14,687 nucleotides of DNA from assembly GCA_021839785.1 (NCBI GenBank), contig JAKCAB010000365.1:1-14687 (forward strand), read 5' to 3'. How positions within the stretch are numbered: the first letter of the stretch is position 1; each line of letters begins with the position of its first letter. The notes under the pieces were generated by a model. It was not told where the DNA came from. It was given only the letters and a program-made list of their open reading frames with translations, and searched no databases. Source of the DNA: a bacterium. Lineage in GTDB: Bacteria > Verrucomicrobiota > Verrucomicrobiae > Limisphaerales > J093. Position numbers and translations under genes: made by a program. Below are positions 1-6,213 of this stretch, one piece after another.

Positions 1-305
1 TCGGGGTTTCCGATTACTTTTATGCCGAGGTTCAGAGTGGACTGAGCCCTGGCGAGGTGGTGGCGCTCGAAATTCCCAAGGAAGAGCAGGAAAGGCTGGC
101 GCGCACCGCCTTCGCGGGTGCCGGGCCTGGCGCCAGCAGCCTCGCCAAAGCGGCCCGGCCGGCCGGCCAGACCAACGCCCGCCCGGCGCTGGCTGCCACC
201 AACGCTCCAGCGCTCGCTTCAACCAACGCGCCGTCGCCCACCCCCGCGCCGGCGGCCAGCTCCAGCAGCGCAGCGAGCGGCGGCGGGGGCCGGGCCAGCC
301 GCTGA
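1..305 (+). CDS. HlyD/MacA-family periplasmic adaptor, C-terminal fragment
   Basis: The reading frame is open from base 3 and the 5' part lies outside the window. The first residues (FYAEVQSGLSPGEVVALE) match the end of the membrane-proximal beta domain of HlyD/MacA adaptors, where a 'V.SGL..GE.VV' turn is typical. These adaptors link an inner-membrane ABC permease to an outer-membrane channel, and the ABC ATPase and permeases directly downstream fit that role. After about residue 30 of the visible part the protein becomes a low-complexity Ala/Pro/Ser/Asn tail of about 65 residues, rich in 'TNA' and 'TNAP' units and ending Gly/Ser-rich, which is longer than usual for MacA. The internal GTG at 57 is not a real start because the homology begins upstream of it. 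Confidence 0.75.
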   Translation, partial: GVSDYFYAEVQSGLSPGEVVALEIPKEEQERLARTAFAGAGPGASSLAKAARPAGQTNARPALAATNAPALASTNAPSPTPAPAASSSSAASGGGGRASR

Positions 306-312
306 TCCGTTT

Positions 313-335
313 CGCGGGCGGCCCCGCGCTTTTTT
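313..335 (+). terminator. Intrinsic-terminator-like hairpin between adaptor and ATPase genes
   Basis: CGCGGG (313-318), loop CGGC, CCCGCG (323-328), one C, then six T (330-335). A perfect 6-bp all-GC stem followed by a T-run has the form of a Rho-independent terminator. It starts 8 nt after the adaptor stop and the T-run ends 3 nt before the ATPase ATG at 339, so it also occupies the position where a ribosome binding site would lie. It may reduce read-through or act as an attenuator. Activity is inferred from form alone. Confidence 0.55.
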
Positions 336-338
336 GTC

Positions 339-1070
339 ATGGCTCTCGTCGAACTTCGCAACGTCAGCAAGATCTACCACCTCGGCGGGGAGGAGATTCG
401 CGCGCTGGACAGCGTCTCGCTGGACATCCATGCGGGTGAGTTCATCTCGATCATTGGCCCGTCCGGGAGCGGCAAATCGACCTTGATGCACATCCTCGGC
501 TGCCTGGACACGCCCAGCTCCGGCACCATTCAGTTGGATGGGATCATGTTCCAGGACGCCTCGCAGCGGCAGCTCGCCGGTCTGCGCAACCGCAAGATCG
601 GGTTCGTGTTTCAGTTCTTCAATCTGCTGCCCAAGCTCAACGTGGTCCAAAACGTCGAGTTGCCGATGATTTACAGCGGTGTGTCCGGCAAGGAACGCCG
701 CCGCCGCGCGTTGGGCGCGCTCGAGGCCGTGGGCCTGGCCGACCGCACCAAGCACCGGCCCAGCCAGCTTTCCGGCGGCCAGCAACAGCGCGTGGCCATC
801 GCCCGCGCGCTCGTGAACGACCCGCGCATCATTTTCGCGGACGAACCGACCGGCAACCTGGACTCGCACACCGGCGAGGCGATCCTCAGCTTGTTCCGGC
901 GCTTGAGCCAGGACGGGCGCACCATCGTGCTCGTCACCCACGACCCGGAAATCGCCGCCGTCACGCCCCGGCGGATCGAAATCCGCGACGGCAAAATCGC
1001 GGAAAAGGTGGACGTGACGCTGGCCGGCTTGGACCGAATCCGGCCGGGGGAACCCGCCCCGCAGCCATGA
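339..1070 (+). CDS. MacB/LolD-type ABC transporter ATP-binding protein
   Basis: A 243-residue ATPase that would power the exporter formed with the two permeases downstream. Visible motifs are Walker A GPSGSGKST at residues 40-48, the Q-loop at Q92 (FVFQFFNLLP), signature LSGGQ at 144-148, Walker B IIFADEP at 164-170 with catalytic E169, the D-loop region NLDS, and H-loop H201. The 'NLLP' after the Q-loop and 'GNLDS' after Walker B are typical of the LolD/MacB subfamily, which moves lipoproteins, peptides or drugs across the periplasm rather than importing solutes. Length is normal for a stand-alone ATPase; the fused MacB permease domain of Escherichia coli is a separate protein here. The stop overlaps the next start by 4 bp (ATGA), indicating translational coupling. 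Confidence 0.93.
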   Translation: MALVELRNVSKIYHLGGEEIRALDSVSLDIHAGEFISIIGPSGSGKSTLMHILGCLDTPSSGTIQLDGIMFQDASQRQLAGLRNRKIGFVFQFFNLLPKLNVVQNVELPMIYSGVSGKERRRRALGALEAVGLADRTKHRPSQLSGGQQQRVAIARALVNDPRIIFADEPTGNLDSHTGEAILSLFRRLSQDGRTIVLVTHDPEIAAVTPRRIEIRDGKIAEKVDVTLAGLDRIRPGEPAPQP

Positions 1071-2539
1071 AATCGCCCGCCGTCAGCGTCCCGCCCGAGG
1101 TGGCCCGCCTGTCCTCCATCGGCCTCGAGACGACCATCGGCGTCGGTTTGCGCGAAATCTGGGCGCACAAGTTCCGGTCGGTGCTTACGATGCTGGGCAT
1201 CATCCTTGGCGTCTCCAGCCTGATCGCCATGTCGGCGCTCGTGAAGGGCATGGAGAAAGGCGCGAAGGAAGCGTTGATCGCCGTCGGCGGCCTCGAAAAG
1301 GTCCGCGTCGAAAACCAGGATTTGCCGGTCGAACAGCGCTACCTCGCGGACCAGGCCGTGGGCATGACCATCAACGATGTCTATGCCTTGGAGGCCGGCG
1401 CGCCGCTGGTGACGCGAATTTCGCCTGAGATGCGCATCCCGGCGACGGTCTCCGCGAACGGCAAGACTTTCCGACCCTTCATCTGCAACGGCGTCTGGCC
1501 CGTGGCTTTGGAAATGTCGGAGCACGTCATCGCCCACGGCCGCATGTTCAACGCGATCGACGACGAGATGGCCCGCAGCGTGTGTGTGATCGGCACCGCC
1601 ACGCGCGACGAGCTTTGGGGATCGCCGGAAGAGGTGGGCAAGGAAATCATCCCGGTCGGGCAAACGCTCTACATCAACGGCGTGCCGTTCAAGATCATCG
1701 GCATGTTCAAGCATTACGAAAGCGAGCAGGCCCGCAAAGAGCGGGAGCTGGCTCAGCTCCAGGCGCAGCAAGGATTGACGAACAAGGTCACCGGTCCCGT
1801 CCGCGACCGGGGCTGGCGGGGGCGGGGCCCTGGCGGGTTCGTGTACTGGCTCAAGAACGCCACGATCTTCATGCCGTTGAACACCGCATATATCAAATTC
1901 CGCACCGGCGGAACGCCGTCCGCGTACAGTTGGGGCAGGTCAAGCACCACCAGTAGTTCCGCCGCGGGCGGGACGGTGCCCGATGTCCGGCTCTCCAATC
2001 TCGAGCTCAAGGTGGCCAGCGTGGACCTGCTGACCGAGGCGTTGACGCAGGCCCGCAACGTGCTGATGAGCACCCATAAAGGCATCGAGGACTTTACGTT
2101 TCGCACCCAGGAAGACTGGGCGGATAACATCAAACTGTTCATCCACAACGCCCGGCTCAGCGGCGGCTTGATCGCCGGCATCAGCCTGCTCGTCGGCGGC
2201 ATCGGCATCATGAACATCATGCTGGCCAGCATTTCCGAGCGCGTGCGCGAAATCGGCATCCGCAAATCGGTGGGCGCGACCACCGGCGACATCTTCATCC
2301 AGATTCTGGTCGAAAGCCTGGTCATTGCCGTGCTCGGGGGCTTGACCGGCCTCGTCACTTCGTTTGGTCTGGTCCAACTGATCGGCTCGTTTTCGCCCAC
2401 CGACAACGCCCCGATCGTGACCGTCGGCGCGATGGCGCTCGCGTTTGCCTTCAGCGTCATCGTGGGCATCCTCGCCGGCCTGTTCCCAGCGTTCAAAGCC
2501 GCCCGCCTGAACCCCATCCAGGCGCTCCGCTACGAGTAA
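1067..2539 (+). CDS. MacB/FtsX-family ABC permease (first of a tandem pair)
   Basis: A 490-residue inner-membrane permease. Layout: a short cytoplasmic N-terminus, TM1 at about 38-58 (TMLGIILGVSS, characteristic of MacB permeases), a large periplasmic MacB_PCD domain, then an FtsX domain with three TM segments at about 365-387, 412-440 and 450-475, ending in KAARLNPIQALRYE, the family's usual C-terminus. It shares near-identical blocks with the next gene (HKFRS.LTMLGIILGV; SLLVGGIGIMNIMLAS; the last 20 residues), so the two arose by duplication. Compared with its paralogue it has a longer N-terminus and a Ser/Thr/Gly-rich insertion at about 281-303 in the periplasmic domain. It starts inside the ATPase stop codon. 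Its substrate cannot be read from sequence. Confidence 0.9.
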   Translation: MKSPAVSVPPEVARLSSIGLETTIGVGLREIWAHKFRSVLTMLGIILGVSSLIAMSALVKGMEKGAKEALIAVGGLEKVRVENQDLPVEQRYLADQAVGMTINDVYALEAGAPLVTRISPEMRIPATVSANGKTFRPFICNGVWPVALEMSEHVIAHGRMFNAIDDEMARSVCVIGTATRDELWGSPEEVGKEIIPVGQTLYINGVPFKIIGMFKHYESEQARKERELAQLQAQQGLTNKVTGPVRDRGWRGRGPGGFVYWLKNATIFMPLNTAYIKFRTGGTPSAYSWGRSSTTSSSAAGGTVPDVRLSNLELKVASVDLLTEALTQARNVLMSTHKGIEDFTFRTQEDWADNIKLFIHNARLSGGLIAGISLLVGGIGIMNIMLASISERVREIGIRKSVGATTGDIFIQILVESLVIAVLGGLTGLVTSFGLVQLIGSFSPTDNAPIVTVGAMALAFAFSVIVGILAGLFPAFKAARLNPIQALRYE

Positions 2540-2543
2540 GGCC

Positions 2544-3902
2544 ATGAACCTCCTGAACACCATCATCGTCGGCCTGAAGGAGGTTTGGTCGCACAAGTTC
2601 CGGTCGCTCCTCACGATGCTGGGGATCATCCTCGGCGTCGCCAGTCTGGTGGGCATGGCGGCGATCATCAAGGGCATGGAAAACGGCATGAAGGAGGCCA
2701 TGATCGCGATGGGCGGCGCGGACAAGGTGCTCCTCGAGGAACAGGAAGTCCCCGCCTGGCAGGAGCAACTGGCCGACCAGGCCCCCGGCCGCACGATCGT
2801 TGACGCCCGCGCCCTGCGCGACAGCGCGCCGCTCCTGCGCCTGGTCTCGCCCGAAATGGCCATCCGCGGCGTCACCCTCACGCGCGGCGACAAAATGACC
2901 ATGCCCTCCGAATGCGTGGGCGTCTCGCCGGCGGTGCTGGACATGAACCTCCACACGCTCCAGTACGGCCGGTTCTTCTCTGACCTCGACGAGGAATACG
3001 CCAACCCGGTGTGCGTGATCGGCACCGGCATTCGCGACGAACTCTTTGGCGAGCCGGACAAGGTCGGCCGCGAAATCGTCCCGATCGGCCAGATCATCTT
3101 CATCAACGGCCAGCCGTTCACCATCGTGGGCATGTTCCAGCACTACGAAAGCGAGGAGGACAAGAAACAGCGCGAGCTGGAAAAGGCCGCCGGCCCGGAG
3201 AAGCCTCAAGCCGGCCCCGCCCGCCGCAAAGGCTGGGGACGCCGCGGCGGCTGGGCGTTTTGGCGGAAAAACATGACCGTCTATATGCCGTTGAACACCG
3301 CTTGGCTGCGGTTCCGCGCCGCCGGCGACCAGGACGGCATTCCCGACCCGCGCCTCACGGACATCGACCTGAAGGTCGCCGACCTCAGCGTGCTCGAGCC
3401 GGCGTTGCAGCAGGCCCGCAACGTCCTGATGATGACCCACTGCGGCATCGAGGACTTCGGCTTTCGCACGCAGGAAAACCAGCTCGAAAACATCAACCAG
3501 CAGATTCGGAACGCGCGCCTCAGCGGGGGCATCATTGCCGCGATCAGCCTGCTGGTGGGCGGCATCGGGATCATGAACATCATGCTCGCGAGCATCAACG
3601 AGCGCATCCGCGAGATCGGCATCTGCAAGGCGGTGGGCGCCACCGGCCCGGCGCTCTTCACCCAGATTCTGGTCGAGAGCGTGGTGATCGCGCTGGTCGG
3701 CGCGCTCATGGGCGTGGTGGCCTCGTTCGGCTTCGTCAAGATTCTGGAAACGGTCACGCCCACGGCCAACGCCCCCGTCATCACCTCCACGGCCTTGATC
3801 GCCGGCGTCGTGTTTAGCGCGTTTGTCGGTGTCGTGGCCGGCCTGTTCCCCGCCTTCAAAGCCGCCCGCCTGAACCCCATCCAGGCGCTGCGGTACGAGT
3901 AG
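2544..3902 (+). CDS. MacB/FtsX-family ABC permease (second of a tandem pair)
   Basis: A 452-residue paralogue of the preceding permease, starting 4 nt after its stop. TM1 lies at about 20-41, followed by a periplasmic MacB_PCD domain, and the FtsX domain occupies roughly the last 125 residues with three TM segments. The charged segment around 'YESEEDKKQRELEK' corresponds to 'YESEQARKERELAQ' in the first permease, so both share the same periplasmic stalk-like insertion. One ATPase with two distinct permeases suggests a heterodimeric MacB-like or LolCE-like transporter, in contrast to the homodimer of E. coli MacB. An alternative is that the two permeases form separate homodimers sharing the ATPase. 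No outer-membrane channel gene follows within the window. Confidence 0.9.
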   Translation: MNLLNTIIVGLKEVWSHKFRSLLTMLGIILGVASLVGMAAIIKGMENGMKEAMIAMGGADKVLLEEQEVPAWQEQLADQAPGRTIVDARALRDSAPLLRLVSPEMAIRGVTLTRGDKMTMPSECVGVSPAVLDMNLHTLQYGRFFSDLDEEYANPVCVIGTGIRDELFGEPDKVGREIVPIGQIIFINGQPFTIVGMFQHYESEEDKKQRELEKAAGPEKPQAGPARRKGWGRRGGWAFWRKNMTVYMPLNTAWLRFRAAGDQDGIPDPRLTDIDLKVADLSVLEPALQQARNVLMMTHCGIEDFGFRTQENQLENINQQIRNARLSGGIIAAISLLVGGIGIMNIMLASINERIREIGICKAVGATGPALFTQILVESVVIALVGALMGVVASFGFVKILETVTPTANAPVITSTALIAGVVFSAFVGVVAGLFPAFKAARLNPIQALRYE

Positions 3903-4014
3903 GGGCGCGCCCCGCTCAATGCCAACTTCAACTGACGGTCGTCTCGCGCGGACGGATGACTGCAAAGGCTTTCGGTGGCTTGCCTTGGCTGGAATGGACG
4001 ACTACGGTGCCGTT
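3903..4014 (+). other. Short spacer between exporter operon and toxin-antitoxin pair
   Basis: About 110 bases without a convincing gene. The permease stop codon runs into a perfect 12-bp palindrome (GGGGCGCGCCCC, 3902-3913) that has no T-run. An in-frame ATG at 3919 could extend the next ORF by 32 residues, but that extension does not resemble the antitoxin family. Confidence 0.5.
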
Positions 4015-4239
4015 ATGAGCACGGCGGAACTGATCGAACGCGTCAGGGCACTCCCGCCCCGCGAGCGGCAAAAGATACTATCTGCAGTCCTGACATTGGA
4101 AGACGCGGAATCGGTACGGTGCCGCGCGCAAACCAAGCGTCTGACCTGGCCCGACGTTGAAGTGCGGGCCAAACGCATCTTCGGTGATCGCGTGCTGCCG
4201 AACCTGGTTCTGGCGGGACGCGAGCAATCGACTTTCTGA
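4015..4239 (+). CDS. Small VapB-like antitoxin partner of the PIN toxin
   Basis: A 74-residue protein from the ATG at 4015 (MSTAELIERVRALPPRERQK). The start is chosen because 'MSTAELIERV.ALPP.ER' is the common opening of short antitoxin-like proteins paired with PIN toxins; the upstream ATG at 3919 would add an atypical leader. The N-terminal half is predicted helical and would mediate dimerisation or DNA binding; the C-terminal stretch (WPDVEVRAKRIFGDRVLPNLVL) would contact and inhibit the toxin. It ends 5 nt before the toxin start, the usual antitoxin-first order. Such antitoxins commonly autorepress their operon, but no clear operator was found. No AGGAGG-like site is evident upstream. Confidence 0.7.
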   Translation: MSTAELIERVRALPPRERQKILSAVLTLEDAESVRCRAQTKRLTWPDVEVRAKRIFGDRVLPNLVLAGREQSTF

Positions 4240-4244
4240 GCGGC

Positions 4245-4679
4245 GTGATTTACTACGCCGACAGTAGCTTTCTGGTGTCGTGCTATCTCGTGGACTCGAA
4301 CACGCCGCGGGCCAATGTCTGTTTGCGCCGGATTCGCTCCGGTTTGCCGTTCACGGCTCTCCACGCGCTGGAAGTACGAAACGCAATGGAACTGGGCATC
4401 TTCCGCGGTCTGCTTCCCGCGGCGGATAAGGCAGCCGCCTGGGCCTGCTTGGAAAGCGATCTGGCAGGCGGACGATTGGTCAGAACCTCAGTGTCTTGGC
4501 CGTTGGCGTTCCGGTTGGCCGTGCGCCTCAGCGAAAGTCATTCCGTGGTCACTGGCGCGCGAAGTCTGGACATCCTCCATGTTGCGGCGGGGAAGACTCT
4601 GCGTGTCGCAGAATTCCTCTCGTTCGATGACCGCCAGCGGACTCTGGCGACCTTGGCGGGGCTGACGGTGGGGCCTTAA
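4245..4679 (+). CDS. PIN-domain (VapC-type) ribonuclease toxin
   Basis: A 144-residue single PIN domain with a GTG start. The acidic residues expected for the Mg2+-dependent ribonuclease site are all present: D6 in YADSSFLVS, E43 in HALEVRNAME, D109 in RSLDILHVA and D128 (or D129) in FLSFDDRQR. Length matches VapC proteins (about 130-145). Known VapC toxins cleave tRNA or rRNA and are held inactive by the cognate antitoxin, here the gene 5 nt upstream. The intact active site argues for a functional toxin. The pair sits alone between the exporter operon and a repeat-rich non-coding stretch, as is common for mobile TA modules. Confidence 0.85.
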   Translation: MIYYADSSFLVSCYLVDSNTPRANVCLRRIRSGLPFTALHALEVRNAMELGIFRGLLPAADKAAAWACLESDLAGGRLVRTSVSWPLAFRLAVRLSESHSVVTGARSLDILHVAAGKTLRVAEFLSFDDRQRTLATLAGLTVGP

Positions 4680-5124
4680 AACTGTAATGACAGACGATCG
4701 GCGGGCGCCAAAGCGGCGCTCACACAGGCGGTCCAAGCGCCAGCGCGATCATCCCAAAGCAGCGCAGTCGCGAAGCGTTTGGAGTGCGCCGCTTCACCTG
4801 CGCTTTGCGACGGGCACGAAATGCCGACAAAGCGTAACCGTGACCTCGGATAGACTCCGCCACCTCAAACCCAATGCGCCCCGCGCAGATGTGAATGATT
4901 CAGTTCATCGATGGCGGCCCCTCCGTGACTCCTGATACTGAGTTGCGATCAAAAGGATACGAACGCGCCCTCACCCCAACCCTCTCCCCTGTGGGGAGAG
5001 GGTTGGGGTGAGGGGGGTCGTAGCCATTTGAATGCACTTTGGTATGAACTCTCAAGCCGCATAGTGGGGGCTGCCATTCAGTGCAGCGCATGGTTCGGCA
5101 ATCATAGTTACCGTTGTCCCAGCA
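4680..5124. other. Non-coding stretch with a strong inverted repeat
   Basis: No convincing gene. The short basic reading frame at 4687-4935 has Arg/Ser/His-rich content without any recognisable domain and is probably spurious. The notable content is the long perfect inverted repeat at 4968-5014, listed separately. The stretch around 4750-4830 (reading IPKQRSREAFGV in one frame) looks like degraded or repeat-derived sequence, but its nature cannot be settled from one copy. Confidence 0.5.
4968..5014. repeat. Perfect 22-bp inverted repeat with 3-nt loop
   Basis: Left arm 4968-4989 (CCCTCACCCCAACCCTCTCC followed by CC) and right arm 4993-5014 are exact reverse complements, separated only by TGT. 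The arms are strongly strand-biased, C-rich on the left and G-rich on the right. Similar CCCTCACCCCAACCCTCTCC elements are, to my recollection, scattered in the intergenic DNA of many bacteria, so this is probably one copy of a dispersed palindromic repeat rather than a gene-specific regulator. It could still act as a transcript-stabilising or terminator-like hairpin between the toxin gene and the lipoprotein gene, although no T-run follows on either strand. Confidence 0.9.
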
Positions 5125-5172
5125 TCAGAAGGCGAGCCCACTCACCGAGTGGATGCCGTTCTCGCCTTCTGA
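5125..5172. repeat. Nested inverted repeat at the lipoprotein gene 3' end
   Basis: The outer arms TCAGAAGGCGAG (5125-5136) and CTCGCCTTCTGA (5161-5172) are perfect 12-bp reverse complements. Between them the inner arms CCACTC (5138-5143) and GAGTGG (5147-5152) form a 6-bp stem with a 3-nt loop. The result is a two-tier hairpin overlapping the last ten or so codons and the stop of the lipoprotein gene. It may protect the mRNA 3' end; there is no T-run, so it is not a standard intrinsic terminator. Confidence 0.7.
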
Positions 5173-5391
5173 ATAGCGTCAGAAAGCTTCTCGAGTTTGT
5201 CGCCCTCTGATGTCCACACCTCTCCAGTCAATGTGTCGATCACATAGCAACCGTGCGCTCGCACGTTCTCAGTGCCATATCCCCAAGCTGAGACTTGGTA
5301 TCGTGGTGCAGTTGGGGACTGTTGGGAAGTGGCGCAGCCAGCCACGAGCAACATGGTCGAGGCGAGAAGGATCGTGATGGTTTTTTTTCAT
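5142..5391 (-). pseudogene. Small lipoprotein gene with an A8 frameshift in the signal peptide
   Basis: An ATG at 5391 (- strand) is followed by eight A. With seven A the frame would read MKKTITILLASTMLLVAGC, a textbook lipoprotein signal with lipobox VAGC, continuing to the stop at 5142 (82 residues). With eight A as written, that start reads MKKNHHDPS and ends after 37 residues, while the lipoprotein frame is open only from the ATG at 5354 (MLLVAGCATSQQ), which lacks the charged N-region and half of the hydrophobic core. The mature part ends in a small domain with 'YVIDTLTGEVW', a motif of small envelope proteins. The cause may be a sequencing error, slippage-based on/off switching, or decay. 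The function of the mature protein is unknown. Confidence 0.7.
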
Positions 5392-5436
5392 GACTTGAGT
5401 TGATGTCCAACAATCTTAATAAACATCAGAATCGTT

Positions 5437-5449
5437 GGTTTATCCGGGT
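5437..5449. repeat. 13-bp direct repeat, copy 1
   Basis: GGTTTATCCGGGT occurs here and again at 5608-5620, 171 bp apart and in the same orientation. This copy lies about 50 bases upstream of the lipoprotein start on the opposite strand. Confidence 0.7.
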
Positions 5450-5607
5450 GGTCGCGTTAACATTGCCGGTTGTGGGAATCACCGGATGATAGGAACCCTT
5501 GTCGCTTGACTGGTCAAGGCCACAGTTGCTTACGGCGCAACGGTTGAGGAAAGAAGACCCCGTCCATGCAGCACAGAGCGGGGTCTGGAGAGGGCGATAG
5601 TTTTGTC

Positions 5608-5620
5608 GGTTTATCCGGGT
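5608..5620. repeat. 13-bp direct repeat, copy 2
   Basis: Second copy of GGTTTATCCGGGT. Here it overlaps one arm of a 9-bp inverted repeat (5604-5612 with 5636-5644). Possible readings are boundaries of a lost insertion or units of a dispersed repeat family. Confidence 0.7.
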
Positions 5621-6000
5621 ACGATTGGACCGGCAAAACCGACACCGTGGAAGAGGTCTGTTTTTGCCGATTGGTTCGGATTGGTTCTTTGACCGCGAAC
5701 CGACCACCACAGCACGTCGTCGAGGACGCTCTTCGTCGGCCTCGATTTGCACCAAGACTCGACCCCGTCGCCATCGCCGAATCCGGTCTGGTATTCGTCG
5801 GCCACTCGGGCAGTGGCTGAGGCCAACGGCTCTGCAACACCTCACGCCACGGCAATCCCTTCAGCGCTGGCGCTTCACTGGATGTGCCACGCGCTTGAGG
5901 CACCGGGCCGAAGCCCATCCAGACGCTCCGGCATGGACAGGCTTCGAGCGAGACCCCAGCCGATTTGATCGACGCCCGATTCGCGACAGGTTGAGCACCC

Positions 6001-6213
6001 ATGAATCCAGTCGAGGCCACAAAAATGCTGCGGAGCCGCAGCGATGACATTTCCGCGATCGTCACGGCGATGCACCTGGTCGTCCGCGATCTGGGAAACC
6101 CCGCCACGCAGGGTGAAATCCTGCGCGCGCTCTTCGAGTTGACGAAGCAGGTCGAGGTGGTGAAGAAGCACCTCATCCGCCTCGAAAAGGGCGACCACTC
6201 AACCGTCCTTTGA
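6001..6213 (+). CDS. Small helical hypothetical protein
   Basis: A 70-residue ORF; an in-frame stop 7 nt before the ATG fixes the longest start. The composition is protein-like, with a balanced mix of charged and hydrophobic residues and a heptad-like C-terminal half (ALFELTKQVEVVKKHLIRLE) that could form a short amphipathic helix or coiled coil. No cysteines, membrane segment or known motif are visible. It runs convergently into the cyclase gene and the two coding ends overlap by 15 bp. The ribosome binding site is weak (AGG about 10 nt upstream). It might instead be spurious, but the codon pattern is high-GC3 like the genuine genes. Function is not recognised. Confidence 0.5.
   Translation: MNPVEATKMLRSRSDDISAIVTAMHLVVRDLGNPATQGEILRALFELTKQVEVVKKHLIRLEKGDHSTVL

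Larger units (their letters stand above)
5392..6000. other. Repeat-containing non-coding stretch
   Basis: No supported gene in about 600 bases. It holds a 13-bp direct repeat, a short hairpin at 5555-5586 (AGACCCCG and CGGGGTCT, loop 16), a 9-bp inverted repeat (TGTCGGTTT 5604-5612 with AAACCGACA 5636-5644) and further small complementary segments (CGGCAAAA with TTTTGCCG). Several reading frames pass through on both strands, but none has a recognisable domain. The stretch 5821-5994 reads in one + frame as two short peptides split by a stop and could be a decayed or repeat-derived fragment. Confidence 0.45.

Noticed and set aside
671..1771. Long - strand open frame opposite the ATPase and first permease
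   Set aside because: Antisense to genes with complete motifs, with His/Asp/Arg-rich shadow composition.
3902..3913. 12-bp palindrome after the permease stop
   Set aside because: It lacks a loop and a T-run, and short GC palindromes are common at this base composition.
2493..3965. Long - strand open frame (490 aa) opposite the second permease
   Set aside because: It is antisense to a convincing MacB permease, is rich in His/Arg/Asp/Ala as expected from a mirrored high-GC gene, and has no domain.
4680..6200. CRISPR array, tRNA or rRNA in the gene-poor middle
   Set aside because: No regularly spaced repeats of CRISPR length, and no tRNA-like or rRNA-like conserved segments were found there.
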